This document shows, in pieces, positions 62,881-64,000 of a stretch of DNA of 64,000 nt. A model generated the notes under the pieces. It was not told where the DNA came from, searched no databases, and worked only from the letters and a program-made list of their open reading frames with translations. The translations under genes and the position numbers were made by a program. The DNA is from Lonicera japonica (taxonomy: Eukaryota > Streptophyta > Magnoliopsida > Dipsacales > Caprifoliaceae), in the NCBI GenBank assembly GCA_021464415.1, contig JAKCWG010000444.1, forward strand, positions 1-64,000, in the 5' to 3' direction. Position 1 is the first letter of the stretch. Each line of letters begins with the position of its first letter.

Positions 62881-64000
62881 TAGAATCTTAATCAGATGCT
62901 ATGTAGGCGACGCAGATCGATGATGTGAAGTATGGGTGTTTTTGGTTTCGATCGGAATAAAAATTATGAGTCCCAGATTCAAACCTAAACCTAATTTGAA
63001 AGTTTGGTTTCAGTTCAGTTCGGTTTCGGTTTCAATTTTTAAATCCTCCAAACTTAAACCTGAACCAAACTTTTCGTCGAAAAAATAATAACTCTATACA
63101 TGCTCATACTTATTTTGAATAGAAAAAATATTAATTCTTATATTCATAATATAGATCAAATAATCATTATAGCTAAAAGAGTCAATTTCTCACTAAACTT
63201 TGTAAATTTTAAGAATATAAAATTTTAGATAATGAAGTAATATTATTCTCAAGTCACATATGTAATAATTCGGCTTATTTCGATTTTGCAATGTCACACT
63301 CCAAACCTGAACCAAACATATTTGGTTTCAGTTCGGTTTTCTTATTTCGGTTTTGTTTATTTTCAATTTAATATTTTACATCTATGTGCGGTTCGATCAT
63401 TTGGTTTTTGAATTCGCCAGAACACCTCTAATATTGTGAGAAAGATTATGGAGCAAAAATGAAGGAAACTAACTTATGGGCAGTTGAGATAGTGGGACAC
63501 TTCGCGTTCTCTCAAACAATCATTAATTATAATGGATATATGAGAGAATAGTGGGCTGTTGCAACTTTCACAAGTTTAAATAACTGCCAAGTACTGCATC
63601 TCAAAGCACACTTGAAGTAATTAAACGCATCAACAACTGATTAAGCACTTTTGAGTGTCATGTGTCTTCATTTTTTTTGCATAATATACATTTCGAAGGA
63701 AACATCTTATAAATCAGCACATTTATATGTAATACTGTGGGTGCAAAAAAAAAATTTGGGTTTCCCCTTAAAAATGATTTAAGCATAGTGAGGGTTGAAT
63801 GAGAATAAGCATAATCAGAAAGTAAGACCAGTGATTATTTATGGATGGTTCCTTTGGTTAGATTGTCGACTATCCCGGCAGTACCCCACCTTGAGTGTGT
63901 TTGTGTTGTATTTGTTTAAAATAATGAAAAGGTTGTTTAGAATCTAAGCTACTAACTTAGTTTTTTATTTATCTCCTTCCTATGCTTGATTATCTAGAAT
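62881..64000. other. AT-rich intergenic DNA
   Basis: Contains two similar blocks, TTTGGTTTCAGTTCAGTTCG at about 63004 and TTTGGTTTCAGTTCGGTTTT at about 63322, typical of plant CGGTTT-rich dispersed repeats. No gene was recognised. Confidence 0.5.

Overview
This is a nuclear window from a flowering plant, most likely a eudicot. It is AT-rich and dominated by plant LTR retrotransposons (Athila-, Tekay- and SIRE-like elements, a TRIM and a Cassandra). It also holds an L1-type LINE, a CACTA transposon and one intron-containing plant receptor kinase gene. The species cannot be named from the sequence.

Left arm (1-5864): degraded intergenic DNA with microsatellites, an Athila-type gag/protease relic (about 840-1220), a 360-bp direct repeat in two copies, a possible hAT relic and one copy of an older repeat that recurs near 44.3-49.0 kb.

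Nested block 1 (5865-29593): a Russian doll readable from target-site duplications (TSDs). A gypsy solo LTR (TSD ATAGG) received a TRIM (TSD ATTGT), and a minus-strand SIRE-like copia element sits at the TRIM's left tip. The left LTR of that copia was then hit by a nearly complete Athila-like element (7129-19626, TSD ACAAG) and by a 2.75-kb solo LTR (19869-22617, TSD CTTAC). The Athila protease region was hit in turn by a 1.1-kb CACTA element (12069-13197, TSD TCA). The copia has lost integrase core, RT and RNase H, and carries in antisense a decayed LOB-domain (LBD) transcription-factor gene (24246-25115). That captured gene is the most unusual item here.

Block 2 (31448-36136): a deleted SIRE-like copia with two LTRs (TSD TTGAT) and a gag relic. 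Block 3 (36455-44241): a Tekay/Del-like solo LTR (TSD ATTGC) interrupted by an internally deleted relative. Block 4 (44597-48631): a minus-strand gypsy solo LTR of the same family as block 1, split by a copia solo LTR and by a three-LTR Cassandra element carrying 5S rRNA-derived sequence (46796-48006, TSD AGCAT).

Gene region (48632-64000): one apparently intact cysteine-rich receptor-like kinase (CRK) gene in seven exons (49649-53013, 674 aa). Its last exon and 3' flank recur as a truncated copy at 59642-62880. Between them lie a 5'-truncated L1-type LINE on the minus strand, split by a copia solo LTR (57425-58374, TSD CTTGT), and a Tat-like relic. All functional statements rest on motifs read by eye; no database search was run.
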